This document shows, one piece after another, positions 35,108 through 42,823 of a DNA stretch of 64,000 nt. The position numbers and the translations under genes are program-made. Source of the stretch: Crossiella cryophila (GTDB taxonomy: Bacteria; Actinomycetota; Actinomycetes; Mycobacteriales; Pseudonocardiaceae). The notes under the pieces are model-generated. The model did no database searches. It worked only from the letters and a program-made list of their open reading frames with translations, and was not told the origin of the DNA. The first letter of the stretch is position 1. Every line of letters starts with the position of its first letter. Location: assembly GCF_014204915.1 (NCBI RefSeq), contig NZ_JACHMH010000001.1:6101501-6165500 (forward strand). Direction: 5' to 3'.

Positions 35108-35516
35108 CCCAGCGCTTCTGCCAGGGGGTTTCCACCGCGTGCTTGTTGTGGTGGGCCCGTGCCCAGGCCACCGCCTCGGTGGGTGGCACGCCGGCCAGGA
35201 TGGCCAGGCAGGCGATGACGGTGCCGGTGCGGCCGACGCCGCCGTTGCAGGCGACCTCCACCCGCTGTCCGGAGCGGGCTGCGGCGTGCAGGGCGGTGAT
35301 CCGGCGGATGGCCTCGGCGTGGTCGCGGGGCAGCCGGAAGTCGGGCCACTCCAGCCAGTGCCGGGTCCAGGTCAGGGAGTCGTCGTGGCGGGCGCGCAGG
35401 CGGGGGCTGCCCAGGTAGAGGCCGAAATCGGGTTGTGGGCCCTCGGGGATGGGGTGGCGCAGGCCCCGGCCGCGCACGACCGCTCCGTCGGGCAGGGTGA
35501 TCGCTCCGGTCAACAT
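35088..35516 (-). CDS. Protein-tyrosine-phosphatase-like protein
   Basis: 142 residues from ATG 35514-35516. The P-loop VEVACNGGVGRTGTVIACLA is the C-x5-R signature of dual-specificity/PTEN-like phosphatases, although the His before the Cys is Ala. A general-acid Asp is probably in WPDFRLP (WPD loop). Both points suggest an active Cys phosphatase, possibly on protein or phosphoinositide substrates. No signal sequence is present. The last 20 bp overlap the convergent SDR gene. Confidence 0.85.
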   Translation of the reverse strand: MLTGAITLPDGAVVRGRGLRHPIPEGPQPDFGLYLGSPRLRARHDDSLTWTRHWLEWPDFRLPRDHAEAIRRITALHAAARSGQRVEVACNGGVGRTGTVIACLAILAGVPPTEAVAWARAHHNKHAVETPWQKRWVSRFPG

Positions 35517-35546
35517 GATCAAACCCTAGCCGGGGCGGAAACTCCG

Positions 35547-35706
35547 TCGACCGGGTTTCGCTCAGGGTTGTAGCCTGCCGCTCGTGCGCAGCCCCGAGGC
35601 TTCCAGACGGTAGCCACCGGTCCCCCGGTGGCGTGCCTCTTCACGGCCACCGGCCGGACCGCGGTCGATCACCCTTGTCGATCCACTGTGGTTGCGGAGT
35701 CCTGCT
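35547..35706 (+). promoter_or_regulatory. Attenuator-like leader of the Cmx-type exporter
   Basis: A promoter TCGACC (35547-35552) and TAGCCT (35571-35576), 18 bp apart, put the transcript start at or next to GTG 35584. A perfect 8-bp hairpin GCCACCGG/CCGGTGGC (35613-35632) begins at the leader stop codon. A second GCCACCGG at 35646-35653 can pair with the same CCGGTGGC, so two alternative hairpins exclude each other. Confidence 0.65.
35584..35613 (+). CDS. 9-residue leader peptide of Cmx-type exporter
   Basis: GTG 35584 to TAG 35611-35613 codes MRSPEASRR. The promoter -10 ends 7 bp before the GTG, so the ORF is probably translated from a leaderless transcript, common in actinomycetes. Its stop codon overlaps the base of a hairpin. 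A ribosome stalled by a drug on this ORF would change which hairpin forms. It is too short for homology. Confidence 0.6.
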   Translation: MRSPEASRR

Positions 35707-36855
35707 GTGCCTGTTGTGTTGTATTTGCTCGCCCTCGCCGTGTTCGCGCAGGGCACTTCGGAGTTCATGTTGTCCGGCCTGCTGCCGGACCTGGCCGCTG
35801 ATCTGCACGTCAGTATCCCGGCCGCGGGTGCGCTGACCTCGGCCTTCGCCGCCGGGATGATCGTGGGCGCGCCGCTGATGGCGATCCTGAGCCTGCGCTG
35901 GCCGCCCCGGCACGCGCTGCTGGCCTTCCTGTCGGTGTTCCTGGTGGTGCACGTGCTGGGTGCGCTGACCACGAGTTATCCGGTGCTGCTGGCCACCAGG
36001 GTGGTGGCGGCGCTGGCCAACGCCGGGTTCCTGGCGGTGGCCCTTGCCACCGCGGCCGCTCTGGTGGCGGCCGACGCCAAGGGCCGGGCGACCGCGGTGC
36101 TGCTGGGCGGGGTGACCCTGGCCTGTGTGGCGGGGGTGCCGGCGGGGGCGTTGCTGGGTCAGGCGTGGGGGTGGCGGTCGGCGTTCTGGGCGGTGGCCCT
36201 GGTCTCCGCGCCCGCGCTGGTGGCGATCCTGCGCTGGGTTCCGGCGGGCCGGGCCGAGGACGCGCCGGGGGTGCGTGGTGAGCTGCGGGCGTTGCGGCGG
36301 CCGCGGCTGGCACTGGTGTTGCTGCTGGGTGCGCTGGTCAACGGCGCGACGTTCTGCACGTTCACCTATCTGGCGCCGATGGTCACCGAGGTGGCCGGGA
36401 TCGGGGCGGACTGGGTGCCCGCGGTGCTGGCGCTGTTCGGGATCGGCTCCTTCCTGGGGGTGAGCCTGGGTGGGCGGATCGCGGATTCCCGGCCGCGGCT
36501 GGTGCTGGCCGGGGGCGGGGTGGCACTGGTGTGCGGGTGGACGCTGTTCGCGCTGACCGCGGGTGCGCCGGTGGTCGCGCTGGTCCTGGTGCTGGTGCAG
36601 GGGATGTTGTCCTTCGCGGTGGGCGCCACGTTGATCTCCCAGGCGCTGTACGCGGCCGTCGGTGCGCCGCGGCTGGGTGGGGCGGGGGCGACGGCGGCGT
36701 TCAACGTCGGCGCGGCGCTGGGTCCGTGGGCCGGTGGGCTGGCCATCGCGGCCGGGTACGGGTACCGGGCGCCGCTGTGGGTCAGCGCCGGGCTGGCCGG
36801 GGCGGCGTTGCTGGTGGGGCTGGCGGCTCACCGGGTGGCGGTCTCGGAGCGGTAG
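35707..36855 (+). CDS. Cmx/CmlR-family chloramphenicol-type MFS exporter
   Basis: 382 residues from GTG 35707 (site GGAG, 7 nt). It has about 12 hydrophobic helices. The start PVVLYLLALAVFAQGTSEFM then LSGLLPDLAADLHVSIPAAG is closely like Cmx/CmlR chloramphenicol exporters, as is ATRVVAALANAGFLAVALAT. The motif at the loop, SLRWPPRHALLA, is the usual MFS loop 2-3. The role is inferred: proton-driven efflux of chloramphenicol or a related drug. Expression is probably induced through the leader ORF and alternative hairpins. The 3-prime end overlaps the flavin reductase gene by 28 bp. Confidence 0.85.
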   Translation: MPVVLYLLALAVFAQGTSEFMLSGLLPDLAADLHVSIPAAGALTSAFAAGMIVGAPLMAILSLRWPPRHALLAFLSVFLVVHVLGALTTSYPVLLATRVVAALANAGFLAVALATAAALVAADAKGRATAVLLGGVTLACVAGVPAGALLGQAWGWRSAFWAVALVSAPALVAILRWVPAGRAEDAPGVRGELRALRRPRLALVLLLGALVNGATFCTFTYLAPMVTEVAGIGADWVPAVLALFGIGSFLGVSLGGRIADSRPRLVLAGGGVALVCGWTLFALTAGAPVVALVLVLVQGMLSFAVGATLISQALYAAVGAPRLGGAGATAAFNVGAALGPWAGGLAIAAGYGYRAPLWVSAGLAGAALLVGLAAHRVAVSER

Positions 36856-37424
36856 GAGTGGCCCAGGTGCTCGCCGAGGCCGAAGTAGTGGCGGAAGTTG
36901 TAGATCAGCGGCTGCCACCGGGCCGGGTCGACGTGCTCGGTACCGGGCACGACCAGCCCTGGATCGGCGTGCACGGCGAGCACCTGGGCTTCCACGATGA
37001 CGAAGTCCCCGTCGCCACCGGGCCGCGACTCGGTGGCGACGGCTTCGAGCTGCAGCGGGCATTCGGCCACCCGGGGCGGCCGGACCTTGAGCGCGGGCAG
37101 TTCGGTCAGTCCGGCGGCGGCGAACTTCGCGGGCTCGAAGCGATGGCTGGGTTTGCCGGCCGGAACCGGGTCACGGCCGGTGAGCGGCGCGAGTCGTTCC
37201 ACCGCTTCCCACAGGCCGGGGCCGGGCAGGTTGATCACCAGCTCGGGGCGCTCACGCAGGTTGCGGGCGGTCTGACCTTGTTCGCCCAGGCCGAGCACGA
37301 TGGTGTGGCCCAGGGCCCAGGCCGAGGACATCGGGGCCAGGTTGGTGCTGCCGTCGGGGTTCTCCGTGCTCAGCAGGACGACCGGGGTGCCGAAGTAGAG
37401 GATTTTCGGGTGGATGGTGCGCAT
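36828..37424 (-). CDS. Flavin reductase-family (split-barrel FMN) protein
   Basis: 198 residues from ATG 37422-37424. PKILYFGTPVVLLSTENPDG, STNLAPMSSAWALGHTIVLG and NLRERPELVINLPGPGLWEA are the FMN-binding pattern of flavin reductase-like proteins (the DIM6/NTAB group). The C-terminal FRHYFGLGEHLGHSYRSETA is also typical. These supply reduced FMN or act as oxidoreductases with unknown partners. No monooxygenase component is adjacent. It converges on the exporter, with overlapping ends, and is divergent from the pentapeptide protein with 66 bp between starts. Confidence 0.85.
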   Translation of the reverse strand: MRTIHPKILYFGTPVVLLSTENPDGSTNLAPMSSAWALGHTIVLGLGEQGQTARNLRERPELVINLPGPGLWEAVERLAPLTGRDPVPAGKPSHRFEPAKFAAAGLTELPALKVRPPRVAECPLQLEAVATESRPGGDGDFVIVEAQVLAVHADPGLVVPGTEHVDPARWQPLIYNFRHYFGLGEHLGHSYRSETATR

Positions 37425-37490
37425 GGCGGGGACGCTAGGACCGGGACCCTTCGGCGGCGGCCGAAGCAACCGGCGGCCTAGAGTCGCGGG

Positions 37491-38330
37491 GTGATGTTGC
37501 GAGCCGACTGCGCCAACTGTTTCGGACTGTGCTGTGTTGTGCCCGCCTATGCAGCCTCGGCCGACTTCGCCATCACCAAACCCGCGGGCACGCCGTGCCC
37601 GAACCTGCTCGCCGACTTCCGCTGCGGCATCCACACCAAGCTGCGCGACCGCGGTTTCCCCGGCTGCACCGTCTATGACTGCTTCGGCGCCGGTCAGCAG
37701 GTCGCCCAGCACACCTACGGCGGCCAGGACTGGCGCTCCTCCCCCGCCCGCGCCAAGGAGATGTTCGCGGTCTTCCCCGTAGTGCGGGAACTGCACGAAC
37801 TGCTCTGGCATCTCACCGAGGCCCGGCGCCACCCCGCCGCGGCGTCCCTGCGCACCGAACTCGACGAGTTGCGGGCCGAACTGGAGCGGCTGGCCGGGCT
37901 GCCCCCGGCCGAACTGCTCGCGCTGGATGTGGCCTCCCGGTGGCAGCGGGCGGATCCGCTGCTGACCCGGGTCAGTGAGCTGGTCCGGGCCGAGGCGCCA
38001 GGGCCGGAACGGCGCGGGGCCGATCTCATCGGCGCCGACCTGCGCCGAAAACGACTGCGCGGGGCGAACCTGCGGGGCGCCTACCTGATCGGGGCCAACC
38101 TGCGCGAGGTCGACCTGGCCCTGGCCGACCTGATCGGGGCTGACCTGCGCGGCGCCGACCTGCGGGGCGCGGATCTGTCCGCGGCGTTGTTCCTGACCCA
38201 GTTCCAGGTCAACGCCGCCCAGGGCGACACCGCGACCCGGCTGCCAGCCGGGCTGGACCGGCCCGGCCACTGGATCAGCGCGTCTCCGGCCCGGTCTGGC
38301 CGGGTGGCGGGGGCCCGGCGGCGGCGCTGA
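37491..38330 (+). CDS. Cys-cluster protein with pentapeptide-repeat C-terminus
   Basis: 279 residues from GTG 37491 or ATG 37494. The first 70 residues carry a Cys-rich set: RADCANCFGLCCVVPAYA, TPCPNLL, RCGIH and GCTVYDCFGAG. This resembles iron/zinc-binding YkgJ-like clusters. A helical middle (about 90-165) follows. From about 178 to 232 there are pentapeptide repeats A(D/N)L-x-G: ADLIGADLRRKRLRGANLRG, AYLIGANL, ADLIGADLRGADLRGADLS. A right-handed beta helix of roughly 2-3 coils would form. Some pentapeptide proteins bind gyrase, but this one is short and its role is unknown. Confidence 0.82.
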   Translation: MMLRADCANCFGLCCVVPAYAASADFAITKPAGTPCPNLLADFRCGIHTKLRDRGFPGCTVYDCFGAGQQVAQHTYGGQDWRSSPARAKEMFAVFPVVRELHELLWHLTEARRHPAAASLRTELDELRAELERLAGLPPAELLALDVASRWQRADPLLTRVSELVRAEAPGPERRGADLIGADLRRKRLRGANLRGAYLIGANLREVDLALADLIGADLRGADLRGADLSAALFLTQFQVNAAQGDTATRLPAGLDRPGHWISASPARSGRVAGARRRR

Positions 38331-38462
38331 GGTCAGTCCGGCCAGCTCCAGCGGATGCCGAACTCACCCGGTCCGTAGCCCAGGGCCAGCGCGTGCACCC
38401 GGTGCGGGGCCGACTCTCCGGACGGGTTGCCGCACCTGCCCTGATCGGGCGGGGCGCTGGAG

Positions 38463-38505
38463 CGCGTGCCTCCCACACCATCGGGACCGGGGCGGGAGGC
38501 ACGCG
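38463..38505. terminator. Bidirectional hairpin terminator
   Basis: CGCGTGCCTCCC (38463-38474) pairs perfectly with GGGAGGCACGCG (38494-38505), with a 19-nt loop. It lies between the convergent pentapeptide-protein gene and the SDR at the end of the ethanolamine-type operon. Confidence 0.85.
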
Positions 38506-38512
38506 TCAGTGC

Positions 38513-39277
38513 TTACAGCGGGGTGACGTAGGCGCCGGTGAGGCCGCCGTCGACGAGGAACTGGGAGGCGGTGATGAAGCTGGAGTCATCGCTGGCCAGG
38601 AAGGTCACCGCGGCGGCGATCTCGGCGGGCTCGGCGAAGCGGCCCATCGGGATGTGCACCAGGCGGCGGGCGGCGCGCTCGGGGTCCTTGGCGAAGAGTT
38701 CCTGCAGCAGTGGGGTGTTCACCGGGCCGGGGCACAGGGCGTTGACCCGGATGCCCTCGCGGGCGAACTGCACACCCAGCTCCCGGGACATCGCCAGCAC
38801 GCCGCCCTTGGAGGCGGTGTAGGAGATCTGGCTGGTGGCCGCGCCCATCACCGCCACGAAGGAGGCGGTGTTGATGATCGAGCCCTTGCCCGCGCGCTGC
38901 ATGTAGGGCAGCACGTACTTGCAGCACAGGTACACCGAGGTCAGGTTGACCTCCTGCACCTTGCGCCATGCCTCCAGGCCCGTGGTCAGGATCGAGTCGT
39001 CCTCCGGCGGGGAGATGCCGGCGTTGTTGAAGGCGATGTCGATGCGCCCGTACTTCTCGAACACCGTGGCATACAGGGCCTCGACGTCGGTGGGACTGGT
39101 GACATCGGCGCGCACGAACAGGCCGTTGACCTCATCGGCGACCTGCTTGCCGGTGGCCTCGTCGATGTCGACGACCACCACCGTGGCGCCCTCCTCCGCG
39201 AAGCGGCGGGTGGTGGCCAGACCGATGCCGCTGGCCGCGCCGGTGATGACCGCGACGCGGTCGGTGAGCCGTCCCAT
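38513..39277 (-). CDS. SDR oxidoreductase, last gene of the gamma-glutamyl operon
   Basis: 254 residues. Classical SDR motifs: VAVITGAASGIGLATT (cofactor), VVVVDIDE (Asp after beta-2, so NAD is likely), FNNAGISP, catalytic Ser in INTASFVAVM and YTASKGGVLAM. The C-terminal FLVDGGLTGAYVTPL is complete. Its ATG overlaps the TGA of the aldehyde dehydrogenase gene (TGATG), so the two are coupled. In this operon an alcohol dehydrogenase is needed to oxidise gamma-glutamylethanolamide to the aldehyde. This SDR is the best candidate (inference). Confidence 0.88.
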   Translation of the reverse strand: MGRLTDRVAVITGAASGIGLATTRRFAEEGATVVVVDIDEATGKQVADEVNGLFVRADVTSPTDVEALYATVFEKYGRIDIAFNNAGISPPEDDSILTTGLEAWRKVQEVNLTSVYLCCKYVLPYMQRAGKGSIINTASFVAVMGAATSQISYTASKGGVLAMSRELGVQFAREGIRVNALCPGPVNTPLLQELFAKDPERAARRLVHIPMGRFAEPAEIAAAVTFLASDDSSFITASQFLVDGGLTGAYVTPL

Positions 39278-40644
39278 CAGTTCTCCTCAGTGCTGACGAA
39301 CACGTTCTTGACCTCGGTGAACCCGTCCAGGGCGTCCGGTCCCAGCTCACGGCCGAGCCCGGACTGCTTGAACCCGCCAAACGGCGTCCAGTAGCGCACC
39401 GAGGAGTGCGAGTTGACCGAGAGGTTCCCGGCCTCCACCCCGCGGGCCACCCGCAGCGCGCGGCCGGCATCGCGGGTCCAGATCGAGCCGGAGAGCCCGT
39501 ACTCGGTGTCGTTGGCCAGCCGCAGCGCGTCGGCCTCGTCGGTGAAGGGCAGCACCGAGACCACCGGTCCGAAGATCTCCTCGCGCCAGGCCCGGTCCTG
39601 CTCGTCCTTGGGCAGCAGCACGGTGGCCGGGTACCAGAACCCGTCGCCTGCGGGGGCTTGGCCGCGGTAGGCGACGGTGGTCTCATCCACGTAGGAGGCG
39701 ACCCGGTCCCGGTGCGCGGCGGTGATCAGCGGGCCCATCTCGGTGGACTCGGCGGCCGGATCGCCGACCACCACGCCCTTGACCGCGGGTTCGAGCAGCT
39801 CCAGGAACCGCTCGTAGACCTCGCGCTGGACGAGGATCCGGGAGCGGGCGCAGCAGTCCTGGCCCGCGTTGTCGAAGACCCCGTACGGGGCGCTGGCCGC
39901 GGCCTTGTCCAGGTCGGCGTCGGCGAAGACGATGTTGGCGCTCTTCCCGCCCAGTTCCAGGGTCAGGCGTTTCACCTGGTCGGCGCAGCCGGCCATGATC
40001 TGTTTGCCGACCGCGGTGGACCCGGTGAAGACCACCTTGCGCACGCTGGGGTGGGTGACGAAGCGCTGGCCGACCACCCGGCCCGCGCCGGGCAGCACCT
40101 GGAAGACGTCCTCGGGGATCCCGGCCTGGTGGGCCAGTTCGGCCAGCCGCACCGCAGTGAGCGGGGTCAGCTCGGCCGGTTTGAGCACCACGGTGTTCCC
40201 GGCCGCGAGGGCGGGGGCGAAGCCCCAGGCGGCGATCGGCATCGGGAAGTTCCACGGCACGATCACCCCGATCACGCCGAGGGGTTCGTGGAAGGTGACG
40301 TTGAGGCCGCCCGCCACCGGGATCTGGCGGCCGAAGTGCCGTTCGGGGGCGCCCGCGTAGTAACGGATCACGTCCCTGGCGTTGCCCGCCTCCCAGCGGG
40401 CGTTGCCGATGGTGTGCCCGGCGTTGCGGACCTCCAGCGCGGCCAGGTTCTCCAGATCGGCGTCCACGGCCTCGGCGAAGCGGTGCAACAGCCGGGCCCG
40501 GTCGCCGGGGCTGACCGCCCGCCAGGCCGGGAACGCCTTGGCCGCGCGTTCGATCGCGGCGTCGGTGGCGGCCGCGTCGGCCAGCGCGATGGTGTCGAAG
40601 ACCGCGCCGGTGGCCGGGTTGATCAGGTCGTGGGTGGCGCTCAC
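39277..40644 (-). CDS. Aldehyde dehydrogenase of gamma-glutamylation pathway
   Basis: 455 residues from GTG 40642-40644. ALDH motifs are complete: IVPWNFPMPIAAWGFAPALA with the Asn, VVLKPAELTPLTAV, VVFTGSTAVGKQIM, LELGGKSANIVF with the Glu, NAGQDCCARSRILV with the nucleophile Cys, and EIFGPVVSVLPF. It is like PuuC/AldH enzymes acting on gamma-glutamyl-amino aldehydes. The GTGA overlap with the GATase gene upstream and TGATG with the SDR downstream make a tight unit. Expected reaction: gamma-glutamyl aldehyde to acid, with NAD(P)+. The exact substrate is inferred from neighbours. Confidence 0.93.
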   Translation of the reverse strand: MSATHDLINPATGAVFDTIALADAAATDAAIERAAKAFPAWRAVSPGDRARLLHRFAEAVDADLENLAALEVRNAGHTIGNARWEAGNARDVIRYYAGAPERHFGRQIPVAGGLNVTFHEPLGVIGVIVPWNFPMPIAAWGFAPALAAGNTVVLKPAELTPLTAVRLAELAHQAGIPEDVFQVLPGAGRVVGQRFVTHPSVRKVVFTGSTAVGKQIMAGCADQVKRLTLELGGKSANIVFADADLDKAAASAPYGVFDNAGQDCCARSRILVQREVYERFLELLEPAVKGVVVGDPAAESTEMGPLITAAHRDRVASYVDETTVAYRGQAPAGDGFWYPATVLLPKDEQDRAWREEIFGPVVSVLPFTDEADALRLANDTEYGLSGSIWTRDAGRALRVARGVEAGNLSVNSHSSVRYWTPFGGFKQSGLGRELGPDALDGFTEVKNVFVSTEEN

Positions 40645-41375
40645 GCGGTCGCTCCTCGGGCTGCGCTCACCAGCGCGGCGAACAGCGGCGCGCTGGGGTG
40701 TGCTGGGTCGGTGGTGTCCTCCTCGGGATGCCACTGCACCCCGAGCGCGAACGGGTGGCTGGGTTGCCGGACGGCCTCGATGGTGCCGTCCGCGGCGTGC
40801 CCGACCGCTTCCAGGCCAGGGGCGAGCCGGTCGATGGCCTGGTGGTGATAGCAGGAGACCTCGATCTTCTCCCCGAGCAGGGTGGCCGGCGGGCAGCCCG
40901 GTTCCAGGTGCACGGTGGTGCGGCCGAAGCGGCCGGGCGCGGGCTGGTGGTCGCGGTGGCCGAGCACCTCGGGCAGGTGCTGGTGCAGGGTGCCGCCGAG
41001 GCCGACGTTGAGCAGTTGCGCGCCCCGGCAGATCGCCAGCAGCGGGGTGCGCCGGTCCAGTGCGTGGTAGAGCAGTGCGAGTTCGGAGCTGTCCCGGTCC
41101 GGGCGGATACCGGTGCTGTGTTCGGTGGGTTCGGCCTGGTAGCGCCGGGGGTCGATATCGGCGCCGCCGGCCAGGATCAATCCGTCCAGCCGGGGCAGCA
41201 CCCTGGCGGCGTTGCCGCCCGGTGGCAGCAGCACCGGGATGCCGCCCGCGGTGGCGACCGCGTCGAGGTAGCTGGCGGGCAGCAGGGCGGCCGGGCGTTG
41301 CCACACGCCCCAGGCGGTGGTCTCCAGGTAGCAGCTGATCCCGATGACGGGGGCGTCAGAGGCGTTCGAAGCCAC
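40641..41375 (-). CDS. Gamma-glutamyl-amide hydrolase (PuuD-like class I GATase)
   Basis: 244 residues. Class I glutamine-amidotransferase-type hydrolase: VIGISCYLETTAWG, LDGLILAGGADIDPRRY, nucleophile Cys in LLAICRGAQLLNVGLGGTLH, and the His-Glu pair in LGVQWHPEED. The pattern fits gamma-glutamyl-gamma-aminobutyrate hydrolases. It would split gamma-glutamyl amides into glutamate and amine or amino acid. It overlaps the synthetase gene by 20 bp upstream and the ALDH gene by 4 bp downstream. The natural substrate in an ethanolamine pathway would be gamma-glutamylglycine. Confidence 0.92.
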   Translation of the reverse strand: MASNASDAPVIGISCYLETTAWGVWQRPAALLPASYLDAVATAGGIPVLLPPGGNAARVLPRLDGLILAGGADIDPRRYQAEPTEHSTGIRPDRDSSELALLYHALDRRTPLLAICRGAQLLNVGLGGTLHQHLPEVLGHRDHQPAPGRFGRTTVHLEPGCPPATLLGEKIEVSCYHHQAIDRLAPGLEAVGHAADGTIEAVRQPSHPFALGVQWHPEEDTTDPAHPSAPLFAALVSAARGATA

Positions 41376-42729
41376 GGAACAGCTCCCAGTCGGTGACAGC
41401 GGCCTGGTACGCGGCGATCTCGATGCGCGCGGCGTTGAGGTAGTGCCCCACCACGTCCTCGCCGAAGGCGGTGCGGGCCAGCTCGCTGGCCTCGAAGGCT
41501 TCCACCGCCTCGGGCAGGGTCGAGGGCACGTGCTCGGCGTCGCTGTCGTAGGCGTTGCCGGTGAGCGCCTCGCCCAGCGGGAGTTCGTTGTCGATGCCGT
41601 CCAGCCCGGCCGCGATCAGCGCCGCGGTGGCCAGGTACGGGTTGACGTCGCCGCCGGGCACCCGGTTCTCCACCCGCAGGCTGGCCCCGCCGTGCCCGAC
41701 CAGGCGCAGTGCGCAGGTGCGGTTGTCCGGGCCCCAGGCCACCGCGGTGGGGGCGAAGCTGCCGGGCACGAACCGCTTGTAGGAGTTGATGTTCGGTGCC
41801 AGCAGCAGGGTCAGCCCGCGCAGGTGGGCCAGCTGCCCGGCCAGGAAGTGCTCGGCCAGCGCGGACATGCCGTGGCGGCGATCGCCTGCGAAGACCAGGT
41901 CGCCGTCGGCGCCGCGCAGGCTGATGTGGATGTGGCAGGAGTTGCCCTCGCGCTGGTTGTACTTGGCCATGAAGGTCAGGCTCTTGCCCTCCTGGGCGGC
42001 GATCTCCTTCGCGGCGGTCTTGTAGATGCTGTGGTTGTCGCAGGTGGCCAGCGCCTCGGCGTAGCGGAAGGCGATCTCGTGCTGACCGGGGTTGCACTCG
42101 CCCTTGGCCGATTCCACCCGCAGCCCGGCGGTGGTCATCTCGTTGCGGATGCGGCGCAGCAGCGGCTCGATCCGGGAGGTGCCCAGCAGCGAGTAGTCCA
42201 CGTTGTACTGGTTGCTCGGGGTCATGTTCCGGTAGCCGGCGTTCCAGGCCTGCTCGAAGCTGTCGTCGAAGACGATGAACTCCAGCTCGGTGCCGACCTG
42301 GGCGACCAGGCCGCGTTCGGCCAGCCGGTCGAGCTGGCGGCGCAGGATCTGCCGCGGTGAGGCGGGTACCGGGGTGCCGTCGGCCCAGACCACGTCGGCC
42401 AGCACCAGCGCGGTGGCCGGGTGCCAGGTGGCCAGGCGCAGCGTGTCCAGGTCCGGGCGCAGGGTGAAGTCGCCGTAGCCGGTTTCCCAGGAGGACATCT
42501 GGTAGCCGCCGACGGTGTTCATGTCCACATCCACCGCGAGCAGGTAGTTGCAGGCCTCGGCGGAGTGCGGCACGACGTCCTCGAGGAAGTGCCGGGCGGC
42601 GATCCGCTTGCCCTGCAACCGGCCCTGCATGTCGGTCATGGCCAGCAGCACGGTGTCGATCTGGCCGATGTCGACCAGCTCGTGCAGCCGCGCCAGCGAG
42701 AGCGGGGCTGTGGTTCCCGACTGCGACAC
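41356..42729 (-). CDS. Glutamine synthetase-like gamma-glutamylamide synthetase (GlnA3/GlnA4-type)
   Basis: 457 residues from GTG 42727-42729, chosen because GGAGG is 6 nt upstream. Glutamine-synthetase motifs are in order: VGTELEFIVFDD, SAKGECNPGQHEIAFRY, NSCHIHISLRGADGD (ATP/metal), APNINSYKRFVPGSFAP and NRVPGGDVNPYLATAALIAA. The classical adenylylation loop NLYDLP is absent. In Streptomyces such proteins (GlnA3, GlnA4) join glutamate to polyamines or ethanolamine, and not to ammonia. The adjacent permease of the ethanolamine type favours ethanolamine. The first 40 residues (SLARLHELVDIGQIDTVLLA) are the beta-grasp region. Confidence 0.9.
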   Translation of the reverse strand: MSQSGTTAPLSLARLHELVDIGQIDTVLLAMTDMQGRLQGKRIAARHFLEDVVPHSAEACNYLLAVDVDMNTVGGYQMSSWETGYGDFTLRPDLDTLRLATWHPATALVLADVVWADGTPVPASPRQILRRQLDRLAERGLVAQVGTELEFIVFDDSFEQAWNAGYRNMTPSNQYNVDYSLLGTSRIEPLLRRIRNEMTTAGLRVESAKGECNPGQHEIAFRYAEALATCDNHSIYKTAAKEIAAQEGKSLTFMAKYNQREGNSCHIHISLRGADGDLVFAGDRRHGMSALAEHFLAGQLAHLRGLTLLLAPNINSYKRFVPGSFAPTAVAWGPDNRTCALRLVGHGGASLRVENRVPGGDVNPYLATAALIAAGLDGIDNELPLGEALTGNAYDSDAEHVPSTLPEAVEAFEASELARTAFGEDVVGHYLNAARIEIAAYQAAVTDWELFRGFERL

Positions 42730-42743
42730 GACCGCCTCCGTAA

Positions 42744-42761
42744 TGGTCTGCGATTGGACCT
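42744..42761. promoter_or_regulatory. Candidate operator GGTC-N8-GACC before synthetase gene
   Basis: GGTC (42745-42748) and GACC (42757-42760) are separated by 8 bp and lie 16 bp upstream of the synthetase start. The same spacing occurs at 45077-45094 upstream of the permease. Both are preceded or followed by AATGGTCTG-like sequence. They are candidate sites for the GntR/FCD regulator encoded between. Confidence 0.45.
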
Positions 42762-42823
42762 TTGCAGGATGGTGGGTGACCAGCGCCACTGTCAAGCGCG
42801 CAGGTCAGCCAGTGTGGACAGGC

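Noticed and set aside
35633-35836. A second open frame in the exporter leader, GTG 35633, rich in Cys.
   Set aside because: It overlaps the exporter gene out of frame for 130 bp with no family match; the short ORF at 35584 fits the leader-peptide role better.
35547-38330. Idea that the Cmx-type exporter, flavin reductase and phosphatase form a biosynthetic cluster.
   Set aside because: No biosynthetic core enzymes are present, and the genes face each other with separate control regions.
38331-38470. A possible minus-strand peptide ending GYGPGEFGIRWSWPD between the pentapeptide and SDR genes.
   Set aside because: No ribosome site, and it starts within the terminator hairpin; not enough support for a gene.
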